In this document: in pieces, positions 39,080 through 48,302 of the stretch
Position numbering within the stretch: position 1 is the first letter of the stretch
How the letters are laid out: each line of letters opens with the position of its first letter
From: Halomonas sp. M4R1S46
GTDB lineage: Bacteria; Pseudomonadota; Gammaproteobacteria; Pseudomonadales; Halomonadaceae
Direction: 5' to 3'
DNA: 64,000 bases
Assembly: GCF_025725685.1 (NCBI RefSeq)
Contig: NZ_CP107008.1
Location: 806,001-870,000 of the forward strand
Position numbers and translations under genes: made by a program
The notes under the pieces: model-generated
Database searches by the model: none
The model's input: only the letters and a program-made list of their open reading frames with translations
What the model was told of the DNA's origin: nothing

Positions 39080-39110
39080 ATCTCATGGCTTGCAGTGCAA
39101 GCCATGAGAT
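39080..39110. terminator. Perfect 14-bp hairpin between two leftward genes
   Basis: ATCTCATGGCTTGC and GCAAGCCATGAGAT flank a 3-base loop. The hairpin sits 10 bp downstream of the LysR gene that ends at 39121 and 34 bp upstream of the start of the membrane-protein gene. It may terminate the LysR transcript, although neither side has a run of more than three T. Confidence 0.55.
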
Positions 39111-39120
39111 TTAGGGCGAA

Positions 39121-40080
39121 TTATACCTGTCTTGCCCGGCCGTCGCGCGCCAGTCGACGGCTTCCACTGGGGCGCCCGGCCTCCTCGATGAGCCAGTCAT
39201 GCACGGCTCGGACGCGGCGATCGTCCAGGGCGCCGCTGGCGTAGACGATGCCGTAGTGCATCCCGGTGGCGACCCGCTGGTCGAAGGGGGCGATCAGCGC
39301 GCCGTTGTCCAGCTCGCCGGTGATCAGCGTCTGGCGGGCGATGGCCACGCCCATCCCGGCGATGGCCGCCTCCATGGTCAGGTGGTTGCGGTTGAAGGTG
39401 TAGCCGCGGCGCACGTTGACCAGGGGCGCCTCGATGGCCTCCAGGTAGTGCTCCCACTCGCCGTAGTCGTGGCTGCCGCGCCAGGCGGTGACGTCGTGGA
39501 GCAGCGGGTACCAGGCCAGGTCCTCGGGGCGCCGCAGCGGTGGTCGCCCGCGGAGCAGTGCCGGGGCGCAGACCGGGAAGATGGTCTCCTCCATCAGCGG
39601 GGTGATGGCCAGGCCGGGGTAGTGGCCGTCGTTGAGGTCCAGGGCCAGGTCGAAGTCGCCCTCCCGCAGGGAGATGCTGCTGTCCTCGGCGGTGACGTGC
39701 AGTTCGATGTCCGGGAAGCGGGCCTGCAGGCGGGGCAGGCGGGGCATCAGCCACTTGTTGAGGAAGGAGGGCACCGCCCGTATCCGGATGATGCCGCTCA
39801 TCACGCCGCTGCGCAGCCGCTTCACCTCGAGCCCCACCGACTGGTAGGCCTCGTCCACCACCGTGGCCAGGCGCCGGCCCTCCTCGGTGAGGGCCAGGCG
39901 CCGCGGCAGGCGGCGGAACAGCTTGAAGCCGAGGCGGTCCTCGAGCTGCTTGATCTGCTGGCTGACGGCGCCGGTGGTCACGTGCAGCTCCTCCGCCGCC
40001 CGGGTGAAGGACAGGTGGCGGGCGCTGACGACGAAGACCTTCAGCCAGGCGTGGGTCTGGGAATTCAGGAGGCGACTCAT
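39121..40080 (-). CDS. LysR-family regulator divergent from sdaA
   Basis: The 319-residue regulator has an N-terminal winged helix-turn-helix (about 10-68: FTRAAEELHVTTGAVSQQIKQLE) and a substrate-binding domain with IRIRAVPSFLNKWLMPRLP and LREGDFDLALDLNDG. It resembles the GcvA/DsdC branch, whose members control glycine or serine metabolism. Divergence from L-serine dehydratase makes that gene the likely target, with serine or a related amino acid as a possible effector (inference). A palindrome, CGAGA-TTT-TCTCG, lies in the shared gap. Confidence 0.9.
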   Translation of the reverse strand: MSRLLNSQTHAWLKVFVVSARHLSFTRAAEELHVTTGAVSQQIKQLEDRLGFKLFRRLPRRLALTEEGRRLATVVDEAYQSVGLEVKRLRSGVMSGIIRIRAVPSFLNKWLMPRLPRLQARFPDIELHVTAEDSSISLREGDFDLALDLNDGHYPGLAITPLMEETIFPVCAPALLRGRPPLRRPEDLAWYPLLHDVTAWRGSHDYGEWEHYLEAIEAPLVNVRRGYTFNRNHLTMEAAIAGMGVAIARQTLITGELDNGALIAPFDQRVATGMHYGIVYASGALDDRRVRAVHDWLIEEAGRPSGSRRLARDGRARQV

Positions 40081-40104
40081 GGTTTAGTCATTCTATACGA
40101 TCGA

Positions 40105-40117
40105 CGAGATTTTCTCG
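40105..40117. promoter_or_regulatory. Candidate LysR operator in the lysR/sdaA gap
   Basis: CGAGA-TTT-TCTCG is a perfect 13-bp inverted repeat, 25 bp from the LysR start codon in the 174-bp divergent gap. Its location suits an autoregulatory LysR site, but no footprint evidence exists here. Confidence 0.4.
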
Positions 40118-40254
40118 ATTGCCGGGGCGCAATCCTGCCTCCACCATAAAGGCCAATCGAGGCAGAAAGCCACATGGCTTTAGCCTGACTGACAACAAGA
40201 TGGCCACCGGCCCCAGCCACCGGAGCGATCCGGCCCCAGACACGAGGCATCATC

Positions 40255-41634
40255 ATGGCAATCAGCGTCTTCGACCTCTTCAAGATCGGCATCGGCCCCT
40301 CCAGCTCGCACACGGTCGGTCCCATGCGCGCGGCCTACGACTTCGTCCAGGCCCTGCGAGGCCAGGACCTGCTGGAGCGGGTGGCCCGGGTCGAGGTGCA
40401 CCTGCATGGCTCGCTGTCGTCGACCGGCAAGGGCCATGGCACCGACCAGGCCGCCATCATGGGGCTGATGGGCGAGCTGCCCGAGACCATCGACCCGGCC
40501 ATCGTCTCGCCGTGCATCGAGGAGCTGCTCGAGTCTCAGACCCTGCTGCTCGACGGCCACCTGGCGATCCCCTTCCTGTGGGCCCGGGACCTGCAGTGGC
40601 ACGACGAGAGCCTGCCCTACCACCCCAACGCCATGACCCTGGTGGCCCACGGCCATGCCGGCGAGCTCTACCGCAACGTCTTCTACTCGGTGGGCGGCGG
40701 CTTCGTGATCGACGAGGATCAGGCCGCCCGTGGCGAGCTCGATTCCGACCATACGGCGCTGCCCTATGACTTCAACAGCGGCGCCGAGCTGCTGGCGCTG
40801 TGCCGCCTGCATAACCTGCGCATCAGCGAGCTGATGATGGAAAACGAGAAGGCCTGGCGCAGCGAGGCCGAGATCCGTGCCGGGCTGTGGCGAATCTGGG
40901 AGGCCATGCAGGAGTGCGTGAACCAGGGCTTCCAGGGCGAGGGCGTGCTGCCCGGTGGGCTCAACGTCAAGCGCCGCGCCGGGGCCCTGCATCGTCGCCT
41001 GGAGGCGCTGGAGAGCGATACCAACCTGATCTCCACGACCTTCTCGGCGATGGACTGGGTCAACGCCTACGCCCTGGCGGTCAACGAGGAGAACGCCGCC
41101 GGTGGCCGCATGGTCACCGCGCCGACCAACGGGGCGGCGGGCATCATCCCCGCGGTGCTGCACTACTACATGAAGTTCCAGGAGGGCGCCGACGAGCGCT
41201 GCGTGGTCGACTTCCTGCTGACCGCGGCCGCGGTGGGCATCCTGTGCAAGAAGAATGCCTCCATCTCCGGGGCCGAGGTGGGCTGCCAGGGTGAGGTCGG
41301 CTCGGCCTGCGCCATGGCGGCGGCGGGGCTGACCGAGGTGCTGGGCGGCACCCCGGGCCAGGTGGAGAACGCCGCCGAGATCGGCCTGGAGCACAACCTG
41401 GGACTCACCTGTGACCCGGTGGGCGGCCTGGTGCAGGTGCCCTGCATCGAGCGCAACGCCATCGCCTCGGTCAAGGCCATCAACGCCACCCAGATGGCCC
41501 TGCGCGGCGACGGCGAGCACTTTATCTCCCTGGACAAGGCGATCCGTACCATGCGCGACACCGGCGCCGACATGCAGGATAAGTACAAGGAAACCTCCAA
41601 GGGCGGCCTGGCGGTCAACGCCATCGAGTGCTGA
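40255..41634 (+). CDS. sdaA: L-serine ammonia-lyase (iron-sulfur type)
   Basis: Converts L-serine to pyruvate and ammonia using a [4Fe-4S] cluster. The 459-residue single-chain enzyme opens with SVFDLFKIGIGPSSSHTVGPM, the substrate-binding SSSHT motif. It has cysteine motifs in KKNASISGAEVGCQGEVGS and TCDPVGGLVQVPCIERNA, and the C-terminus MQDKYKETSKGGLAVN, all typical of SdaA/SdaB. In betaine catabolism glycine is converted to serine and then pyruvate, so its position near that cluster fits. A terminator follows. Confidence 0.96.
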   Translation: MAISVFDLFKIGIGPSSSHTVGPMRAAYDFVQALRGQDLLERVARVEVHLHGSLSSTGKGHGTDQAAIMGLMGELPETIDPAIVSPCIEELLESQTLLLDGHLAIPFLWARDLQWHDESLPYHPNAMTLVAHGHAGELYRNVFYSVGGGFVIDEDQAARGELDSDHTALPYDFNSGAELLALCRLHNLRISELMMENEKAWRSEAEIRAGLWRIWEAMQECVNQGFQGEGVLPGGLNVKRRAGALHRRLEALESDTNLISTTFSAMDWVNAYALAVNEENAAGGRMVTAPTNGAAGIIPAVLHYYMKFQEGADERCVVDFLLTAAAVGILCKKNASISGAEVGCQGEVGSACAMAAAGLTEVLGGTPGQVENAAEIGLEHNLGLTCDPVGGLVQVPCIERNAIASVKAINATQMALRGDGEHFISLDKAIRTMRDTGADMQDKYKETSKGGLAVNAIEC

Positions 41635-41674
41635 CATCCCACATCTCTGTCGGGCGGCGAAGGCCGTCCTGCCT

Positions 41675-41713
41675 GGCGCGCGACCCGGAGCGGGTGGCGC
41701 GCCTTCTTGTTTT
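41675..41713 (+). terminator. Rho-independent terminator of sdaA
   Basis: GGCGCGC-G-ACCCG (41675-41687) pairs with CGGGT-G-GCGCGCC (41691-41703) with one internal G/G mismatch and loop GAG, followed by TTCTTGTTTT. Confidence 0.85.
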
Positions 41714-41795
41714 CAAGCAGCTGCATTTCGGGCGTCTACGCCATTGGTCGAGTTCGGCGATTCTGCGGTTGCCGCCGTGCGCCTGACCCTCTGGC

Positions 41796-41809
41796 TTACG
41801 TTGACGTAA
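41796..41809. promoter_or_regulatory. TTACGT-TG-ACGTAA palindrome upstream of the decayed transporter
   Basis: An inverted repeat of TTACGT with a 2-base centre lies 109 bp before the livG-like pseudogene, next to a possible -10 box TAATAC (41813-41818). Palindromes of this kind resemble sites of MerR-family regulators of branched-chain amino-acid and fatty-acid degradation (LiuR type); this link is from family knowledge only. Confidence 0.45.
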
Positions 41810-41917
41810 AGGTAATACTGGCCGCGGCGCCAGTGACACCACCGCCACCTCGGCACCACAACAACGACAACAGCAATGCAACGGCGGATCGCCTCGGCGG
41901 TCCCGAGAGGACGTCCC

Positions 41918-42556
41918 ATGACCCAGGAGTTCGTGCTCGAGGCTCTCGGGTTGACCAAGGAATTCCGCGGCTTCACCGCCGTGGATGACGTCAACCTGCA
42001 GGTTCGGGAAGGGCATATCCATGCCCTGATCGGACCAACGGCGCAGGCAAGACCACCATCTTCAACCTGCTCACCAAGTTCCTGCCGCCGACCCGCGGCG
42101 AGATCCTCTATCGCGGCAAGCCCATCACCGCCATGCGGGCCAACGAGATCGCCCGCCTCGGGCTGGTGCGCTCCTTCCAGATCTCGGCGGTCTTCGCCCA
42201 CATGACGGCGCTGGAGAACGTGCGGGTGGCCCTGCAGCGCTACCTCGGTACCTCCTTCCACTTCTGGAAGTCCGAGCGCTCCCTCGAGCCCCTCAACGAG
42301 CGGGCCCTGGCGCTGCTCGAGGAGGTCGGCCTCCAGGACTATGCCGACGTGCTCACCGTGGAGATGCCTTACGGGCGCAAGCGCGCCCTGGAGGTGGCCA
42401 CCACCCTGGCGCTGGAGCCCACGGTGATGCTGCTCGACGAGCCGACCCAGGGCATGGGGCCGAGGACGTCGACCGCATCGTCGAGCTGATCCGGCGGGTC
42501 TCGAAGGGGCGCACCGTGCTGATGGTGGAGCACAACCTCAGCGTGGTCAGCCGGCT
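41918..42556 (+). pseudogene. Broken LivG-type ABC transporter ATP-binding gene
   Basis: Reading across frames reconstructs a LivG-like ATPase: start EFVLEALGLTKEFRGFTAVDDV, Walker A NGAGKTTIFNLLTKF, QGMG-EDVDRIVELIRRVSKG, and VEHNLSVVSRLC. One base is missing after 42036, inside the Walker A codons (GGACC then AACGGC). Another is missing after 42461 (GGGGCC then GAGGAC). Each shifts the frame, and the normal C-terminus is gone because the sequence jumps directly into a permease fragment near 42557. It cannot encode a working ATPase as read. Sequencing error could explain the two shifts but not the truncation. Confidence 0.88.
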
Positions 42557-42961
42557 GTGCGCCAGGTGCTCAAGGCGATCCGCGAGAACGAGCCCCGGGC
42601 GGTGTCGCTGAGCTACAACGTCGACGCCTACAAGCTGATGGCCTTCGTGATCTCGGCCGGCCTGGCCGGCCTGGCGGGGTCCACCAAGACGGCGGTCTTC
42701 CAGCTGGCCTCGCTCACCGATGCCCACTGGCACATGTCCGGCGAGGTCATCCTGATGACCCTGCTGGGCGGAGTGGGCACCCTCTTCGGGCCTTTGGTGG
42801 GCGCGGGACTGGTGGTCAGCCTGCAGACCCAGCTCGCCCAGTCGCCGCTGGGTAACTGGGTCAGCGTGATTCTCGGGGCGATCTTCGTGATCTGCGTGCT
42901 GAGCTTCCGCAGCGGCATCGTCGGCGAGATCCAGAAGATCATCCGCAAGAACTTCAAGTGA
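42557..42961 (+). pseudogene. C-terminal fragment of a LivM-type ABC permease
   Basis: The last 134 codons of a branched-chain amino-acid type permease are present: QVLKAIRENEPRAVSLSYNV, then hydrophobic segments with FVISAGLAGLAG and GEVILMTLLGGVGTLFGPLVG, ending in IIRKNFK. Full LivM proteins exceed 300 residues, so at least half is missing. The fragment is joined to the livG remnant, implying an internal deletion that removed the genes between. Solute-binding protein, LivH and LivF genes are absent. Confidence 0.88.
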
Positions 42962-42992
42962 CGGCCAATGGCCGAGCCACGACTGGGGCGCC

Positions 42993-43907
42993 TCAAGGGG
43001 CGCCCCGCGTCGTTTCGGCCTGGCGGCCGGGCAGCACGGTGTCGATATGCGCGACCAGGAAATCGAGGAACTGGCGCACCTTGGGGGAGCGATGGCGGTG
43101 GCGGGGATAGACGGCCCACACCGCGGTGTCGCTGTGGCGATAGGCATCGAGCACGCTGATCAGCTCGCCCCGGGCCAGGTGGTCCTCGACGTAGTAGTCC
43201 GGCAGCTGGGCCAGCCCCAGCCCCTTGAGGGCGGCATCGAGCAGCGCCGGCCCGGAGTTGCCGTGCCAGGGGCCGTCGACGCGGACCTCGCGGCGCACGC
43301 CCTCGACATCGAAGCGCCAGTGGTCCCGCGAGCCCACCAGGCAGCGGTGCCGGGCCAGCTCGGAGAGGCTGTGGGGCTGGGCCACCCGGGTGAAGTAGGC
43401 CGGCGAGCCCACCACGTACTCACGGCGTTCGCACAGCCGTCGGGCGATCAGCGAGGAGTCCTTGAGGGTGCCCATGCGGATGGCGATGTCGAAGCCCTCG
43501 TCGATGATGTCCACCTGGCGGTTGGTGAAATGCATGCGCACCTCGAGCCGCGGGTGGCGGCACATGAAGTCGTGGACCAGCGGCGCCAGGTAGCGCTCGC
43601 CGAAGGTCGTCGCGCAGGTCAGACCGAGTAGCCCGGTGGGCTTGTCCTGCAGGTCCTTGACCGCGGCCTCGGCCTCGCGGAAGCCCTCGACCAGGTGCTG
43701 GCAGTGCTGGTAGTAGAGGCGGCCGGCCTCGGTCAGGCGGATCCGCCGAGTGGTGCGGTAGAGCAGGGTGGTGCCCAGCTGGTTCTCCAGCTGGCTGACC
43801 AGTCGGCTGACATGGGAACTCGACACCTTGAGCCGCTCGGCGGCGGCCTTGAAGGCGCCCAGGCGCACCACCTCGACGAAGGCCTCGACGCGGTCCCAGC
43901 GTTGCAT
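42993..43907 (-). CDS. LysR-family regulator divergent from adhC
   Basis: The 304-residue LysR regulator has MQRWDRVEAFVEVVRLGAFKAAAERLKVSSSHVSRLV as its helix-turn-helix segment (shown here as one family region, about 1-40) and a substrate-binding domain with TFGERYLAPLVHDFM and DEGFDIAIRMGTLKDSSLI. The start at 43907 is preceded by AAGAGGAC. It belongs to the large CrgA/PA0477-like group. Its position suggests control of the adhC-frmB formaldehyde detoxification pair (inference). Confidence 0.9.
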   Translation of the reverse strand: MQRWDRVEAFVEVVRLGAFKAAAERLKVSSSHVSRLVSQLENQLGTTLLYRTTRRIRLTEAGRLYYQHCQHLVEGFREAEAAVKDLQDKPTGLLGLTCATTFGERYLAPLVHDFMCRHPRLEVRMHFTNRQVDIIDEGFDIAIRMGTLKDSSLIARRLCERREYVVGSPAYFTRVAQPHSLSELARHRCLVGSRDHWRFDVEGVRREVRVDGPWHGNSGPALLDAALKGLGLAQLPDYYVEDHLARGELISVLDAYRHSDTAVWAVYPRHRHRSPKVRQFLDFLVAHIDTVLPGRQAETTRGAP

Positions 43908-43929
43908 GTGGCGTCCTCTTCGTGGATTG

Positions 43930-43943
43930 TTGCTGTATGGCAA
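43930..43943. promoter_or_regulatory. Candidate operator between lysR and adhC
   Basis: TTGC-TGTATG-GCAA is an inverted repeat in the 129-bp divergent gap, 22 bp from the LysR start, flanked outside by further A/T-rich symmetry. A LysR site is likely to lie here; the exact sequence is inferred. Confidence 0.4.
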
Positions 43944-44036
43944 TAATGTGATGAGTTTGATGCAGTTTATCGGAGTGCGCGCTCTTGCCTAGACTGCAAG
44001 GACATCATCCACCCCCTGAATGAAGAGGACCGCACC

Positions 44037-45146
<1,110 letters not shown>

Positions 45147-45168
45147 GCTGCCCGCAGGAGATTGACGC

Positions 45169-46026
45169 ATGACCATGACCGAACACCTCGAACTGGTCTC
45201 GGCCAACCGCTGTTTCGGCGGCTGGCACAAGCGCTATCGCCATCGCTCCCGGGCGCTGGACTGCGAGATGACCTTCGCCATCTACCTGCCGCCCCAAGCC
45301 GAGACCGAGCGGGTACCGCTGCTGTGGTGGTTGTCGGGGCTGACCTGCACCGACGAGAACTTCATGCAGAAGGCCGGCGCCCAGCGGCTGGCCGCCGAGC
45401 TCGGCATCGCCATCGTCTGCCCGGACACCAGCCCTCGCGGGCTGGACTTGCCCGGCGAGCACGACAGCTATGACTTCGGCTCCGGGGCGGGCTTCTACGT
45501 CAATGCCACCCAGGCGCCCTGGAAGGACCACTACCGAATGTACGACTATGTGGCCGAAGAGCTGCCGTCGGTGGTCCGCCAGCACTTCCCGGTCAACGGC
45601 CGCGAGGCGATCAGCGGTCACTCCATGGGGGGGCACGGCGCCCTGATCCTGGCGCTGCGTCGGCCAGGGCACTATCGCTCGGTGTCGGCCTTCGCGCCGG
45701 TGGTCAATCCCACCCAATGCCCCTGGGGCCGCAAGGCCTTCGGCGGCTATCTGGGCGAGGATGTCGGCAACTGGACCCAGTACGACGCCTGTGAGCTGGT
45801 CGCCCGTGGGGCCTCCCGCCAGCCGCTGTTCATCGACCAGGGCGAGGCCGACGACTTCCTCGAGGAGCAGCTGTGCCCGGAGCGCCTCGAGGCGGTGTGC
45901 GCCGAGCGGGACCATCCGCTGACGCTGCGTCGCCAGCCGGGCTACGATCACAGCTACTTCTTCATTGCCACTTTCATCGACGACCACCTGCGCTACCACG
46001 CCAAGCACCTGCACGCGACCCGCTGA
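45169..46026 (+). CDS. frmB: S-formylglutathione hydrolase
   Basis: Esterase-D-type alpha/beta hydrolase that releases formate and glutathione. The 285-residue protein has VPLLWWLSGLTCTDENFMQKAGAQ (oxyanion region), the nucleophile Ser152 in ISGHSMGGHGAL, FIDQGEADDF and the His in GYDHSYFF. It pairs with adhC to complete glutathione-dependent formaldehyde oxidation. The start may be 45169 or the ATG at 45175. Confidence 0.96.
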   Translation: MTMTEHLELVSANRCFGGWHKRYRHRSRALDCEMTFAIYLPPQAETERVPLLWWLSGLTCTDENFMQKAGAQRLAAELGIAIVCPDTSPRGLDLPGEHDSYDFGSGAGFYVNATQAPWKDHYRMYDYVAEELPSVVRQHFPVNGREAISGHSMGGHGALILALRRPGHYRSVSAFAPVVNPTQCPWGRKAFGGYLGEDVGNWTQYDACELVARGASRQPLFIDQGEADDFLEEQLCPERLEAVCAERDHPLTLRRQPGYDHSYFFIATFIDDHLRYHAKHLHATR

Positions 46027-46309
46027 GGGCGCCGAGGGGGCATGCCGTCCTGCGGGGCGGCATGTTACCCTGACGGAACGTATCCAGAAGCGACATGCGG
46101 GTAGTCATGAGCGGCGTGATTGTCTCAGTCCACCGGGAGTGACCATCCGATAGGCAAATTTGACATGCCGAAAAACGACACGCGGGGTACATTTCGCAGT
46201 GAGCATGCCTGACAGCGACACCTGACGCGGCCGGCATGCCCAACGCCCTGATTCCGAAGAGCAAAGACAAACGAATAGGGGCTCAAGATACTTGCGCTGG
46301 AGTACCCAA

Positions 46310-47449
46310 ATGACAACCGCTCCCCAGGCCTCACGTGCTGTCGCTACCCCCCAGACCATCGGCTTCCTGCTGCTGGACAACTTCACCCTGATCTCCCTGG
46401 CCTCGGCCATCGAACCCTTGCGCATGGCCAACCAGCTGGCCGGCCGCGAGCTCTATCGCTGGTTCACCCTGAGCCTCGACGGCGCCCCGGTGAAGGCCAG
46501 CGACGGCCTGCAGGTCACGCCGGACGCCGCCACCACCGTGCCCCTGGCGCTGGACACGGTGATCGTCTGCGGCGGGGTGGGGCCCCAGCGCAGCGTCCAG
46601 CGCGAGCATGTCGCCTGGCTGCAGTCCCAGGCGCGGCAGTTGCGTCGTCTGGGGGCGGTGTGCACCGGGACCTGGGCCCTGGCCCGGGCGGGGCTGCTCG
46701 ATGGCTTCGAGGCCAGCGTGCACTGGGAGTGCTTGGCCGCCATGCAGGAGGCCTTCCCCAAGGTCGCGCTCTCCACCCGACTGTTCTCCATCGACCGTGA
46801 CCGCGCCACCTGTTCCGGGGGCACCGCCCCGCTGGACATGATGTTGACCCTGATCGGCCGCGACCACGGCCGCGAGCTCGCGGCGGGCATCTCCGAGATG
46901 TTCATCTACGACCGGGTGCGCAATGAGCAGGACCAGCAGCGGGTGCCGCTCAAGCACGTGCTGGGCACCACCCAGCCACGCCTGCTGGAGATCGTCGCCC
47001 TGATGGAGGCCAACCTCGAGGAGCCCATCAGCCTCGACGAGCTGGCCGACTACGTGAACGTCTCGCGCCGCCAGCTCGAGCGTCTGTTCCAGAAGAACCT
47101 GCACTGCTCGCCGTCGCGCTACTACCTCAAGCTGCGCCTGACCCGTGCCCGACAGCTGCTCAAGCAGACCGCGATGTCGATCATCGAGGTGGCGTCGGCC
47201 TGCGGCTTCGTCTCCACGCCGCACTTCTCCAAGTGCTACCGGGAGTACTTCGGCATCCCGCCCCGGGACGAACGGCTGGGCAGCAGTGCCGTGGACCTGG
47301 TGCCGGTGACCCTGGACAAGGGGGCGGCGGCTATCTTGCAGTCCGCCTCCTACCAGCCGGTCGCCAGCGAGCCGGAGTCCGCGGCCATGAGCGCCCTGGC
47401 CCAGGCCAAGGGCGAGCCCACCTACGCCAGCGTGCGGCTCAGAACATGA
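46310..47449 (+). CDS. gbdR: GbdR-like GlxA/AraC-family regulator of betaine catabolism
   Basis: The 379-residue transcription factor has an N-terminal DJ-1/PfpI-like amidotransferase domain (about 15-185: TIGFLLLDNFTLISLASAIEPLRMA, AVCTGTWALARAGLL) and a C-terminal AraC helix-turn-helix domain (about 215-315: DELADYVNVSRRQLERLFQ and ACGFVSTPHFSKCYREYFGIPP). In Pseudomonas GbdR senses glycine betaine and dimethylglycine and activates their catabolic genes. The dgc genes found 1 kb downstream support the name. GGAG (46299-46302) marks the start. Confidence 0.88.
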   Translation: MTTAPQASRAVATPQTIGFLLLDNFTLISLASAIEPLRMANQLAGRELYRWFTLSLDGAPVKASDGLQVTPDAATTVPLALDTVIVCGGVGPQRSVQREHVAWLQSQARQLRRLGAVCTGTWALARAGLLDGFEASVHWECLAAMQEAFPKVALSTRLFSIDRDRATCSGGTAPLDMMLTLIGRDHGRELAAGISEMFIYDRVRNEQDQQRVPLKHVLGTTQPRLLEIVALMEANLEEPISLDELADYVNVSRRQLERLFQKNLHCSPSRYYLKLRLTRARQLLKQTAMSIIEVASACGFVSTPHFSKCYREYFGIPPRDERLGSSAVDLVPVTLDKGAAAILQSASYQPVASEPESAAMSALAQAKGEPTYASVRLRT

Positions 47450-47459
47450 GCGAGGCCTG

Positions 47460-48161
47460 ATGCGGGAGTGGGGGCGTCGGGCGGCGCGGGTCCTGGGGCT
47501 CGCCCTGCTGGGCTGGGTGGGGATGTCGGTCCTGCTGGTGCTGATGTTCCGGGTGGTGCCGGTGGGCGGCTCCATGGTGATGCTCGAGCGCCAGGTGGAG
47601 GCCTGGCGGGACGGCGTCTCGCTGGACATCCGCCAGGACTGGCGCCCCTGGGACGCGCTGTCCCCCCAGGCCAAGCTTGCGGTGATCGCCGCCGAGGACC
47701 AGCGCTTCCCCGTGCATCACGGCTTCGATCTGGTCGAGTTGCGCCGCGCCGTCACCGCCAGCCTCAACGGCGGCGACCTGCGCGGCGCCAGTACCCTCAG
47801 CCAGCAGACCGCCAAGAACCTCTTCCTGTGGACCGGCCGCAGCTGGGTGCGCAAGGGCCTGGAGGCCTGGTTCACCCTGCTCATCGAGATGCTGTGGCCC
47901 AAGGAGCGGATCCTCGAGGTCTACCTCAACATCGCCGAGTGGGATGACGGCGTCTTCGGCCTGGAGGCCGCGGCCCGCCACTACTTCGGCGTCTCCGCGT
48001 CGCAGCTCAGCGCCGTCCAGGCCAGTCGCCTGGCCGCCATCCTGCCCAATCCCCGTGGCTGGAGCGCCTCCCGTCCCGGGGCCCATGTGCTGGGTCGCAG
48101 CGCCTGGATCCGCCGCCAGATGCGCAACCTGGGTGGTCCCGCCTACCTCGACCGGCTCTAG
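47460..48161 (+). CDS. mtgA: Monofunctional biosynthetic peptidoglycan transglycosylase
   Basis: Inner-membrane GT51 glycosyltransferase that polymerises lipid II. The 233-residue protein has one N-terminal transmembrane helix (about 11-33), the catalytic Glu79 in AVIAAEDQRFPVHHGFD, GASTLSQQTAKNLFLW and KERILEVYLNIAEWDDGVFG. It starts 10 bp after gbdR in the same direction and is therefore probably cotranscribed with a regulator of unrelated function. Confidence 0.95.
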   Translation: MREWGRRAARVLGLALLGWVGMSVLLVLMFRVVPVGGSMVMLERQVEAWRDGVSLDIRQDWRPWDALSPQAKLAVIAAEDQRFPVHHGFDLVELRRAVTASLNGGDLRGASTLSQQTAKNLFLWTGRSWVRKGLEAWFTLLIEMLWPKERILEVYLNIAEWDDGVFGLEAAARHYFGVSASQLSAVQASRLAAILPNPRGWSASRPGAHVLGRSAWIRRQMRNLGGPAYLDRL

Positions 48162-48183
48162 AGCCGGTTCCGCCTTCCCGCCA

Positions 48184-48198
48184 TGTCGCGATCGCGAC
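48184..48198. promoter_or_regulatory. Candidate GbdR-type operator upstream of the dgc operon
   Basis: TGTCGC-GATC-GCGAC contains a perfect 14-bp palindrome (48185-48198), about 105 bp before the first gene of the betaine catabolic operon. The same arrangement, GTCGC-N4-GCGAC, recurs at 58988-59001 between the BCCT transporter and fdhA. Two co-directional genes of one pathway sharing the motif supports a regulatory role. Confidence 0.6.
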
Positions 48199-48302
48199 GG
48201 CCATGACGTTTTTGGAACTCTCCCGGTCGCTTCCAGGCGCCGGGGCCCGGGGGCCGGGGGATATGCTGCCGGCAAGTTCATGCACTATTCCGGAGGCCCG
48301 TC

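Noticed and set aside
39080..39110. Possible tRNA or small RNA gene at the 39080 hairpin
   Set aside because: Only a simple two-arm hairpin is present; there is no cloverleaf, T-loop sequence or promoter and terminator pair for an RNA gene.
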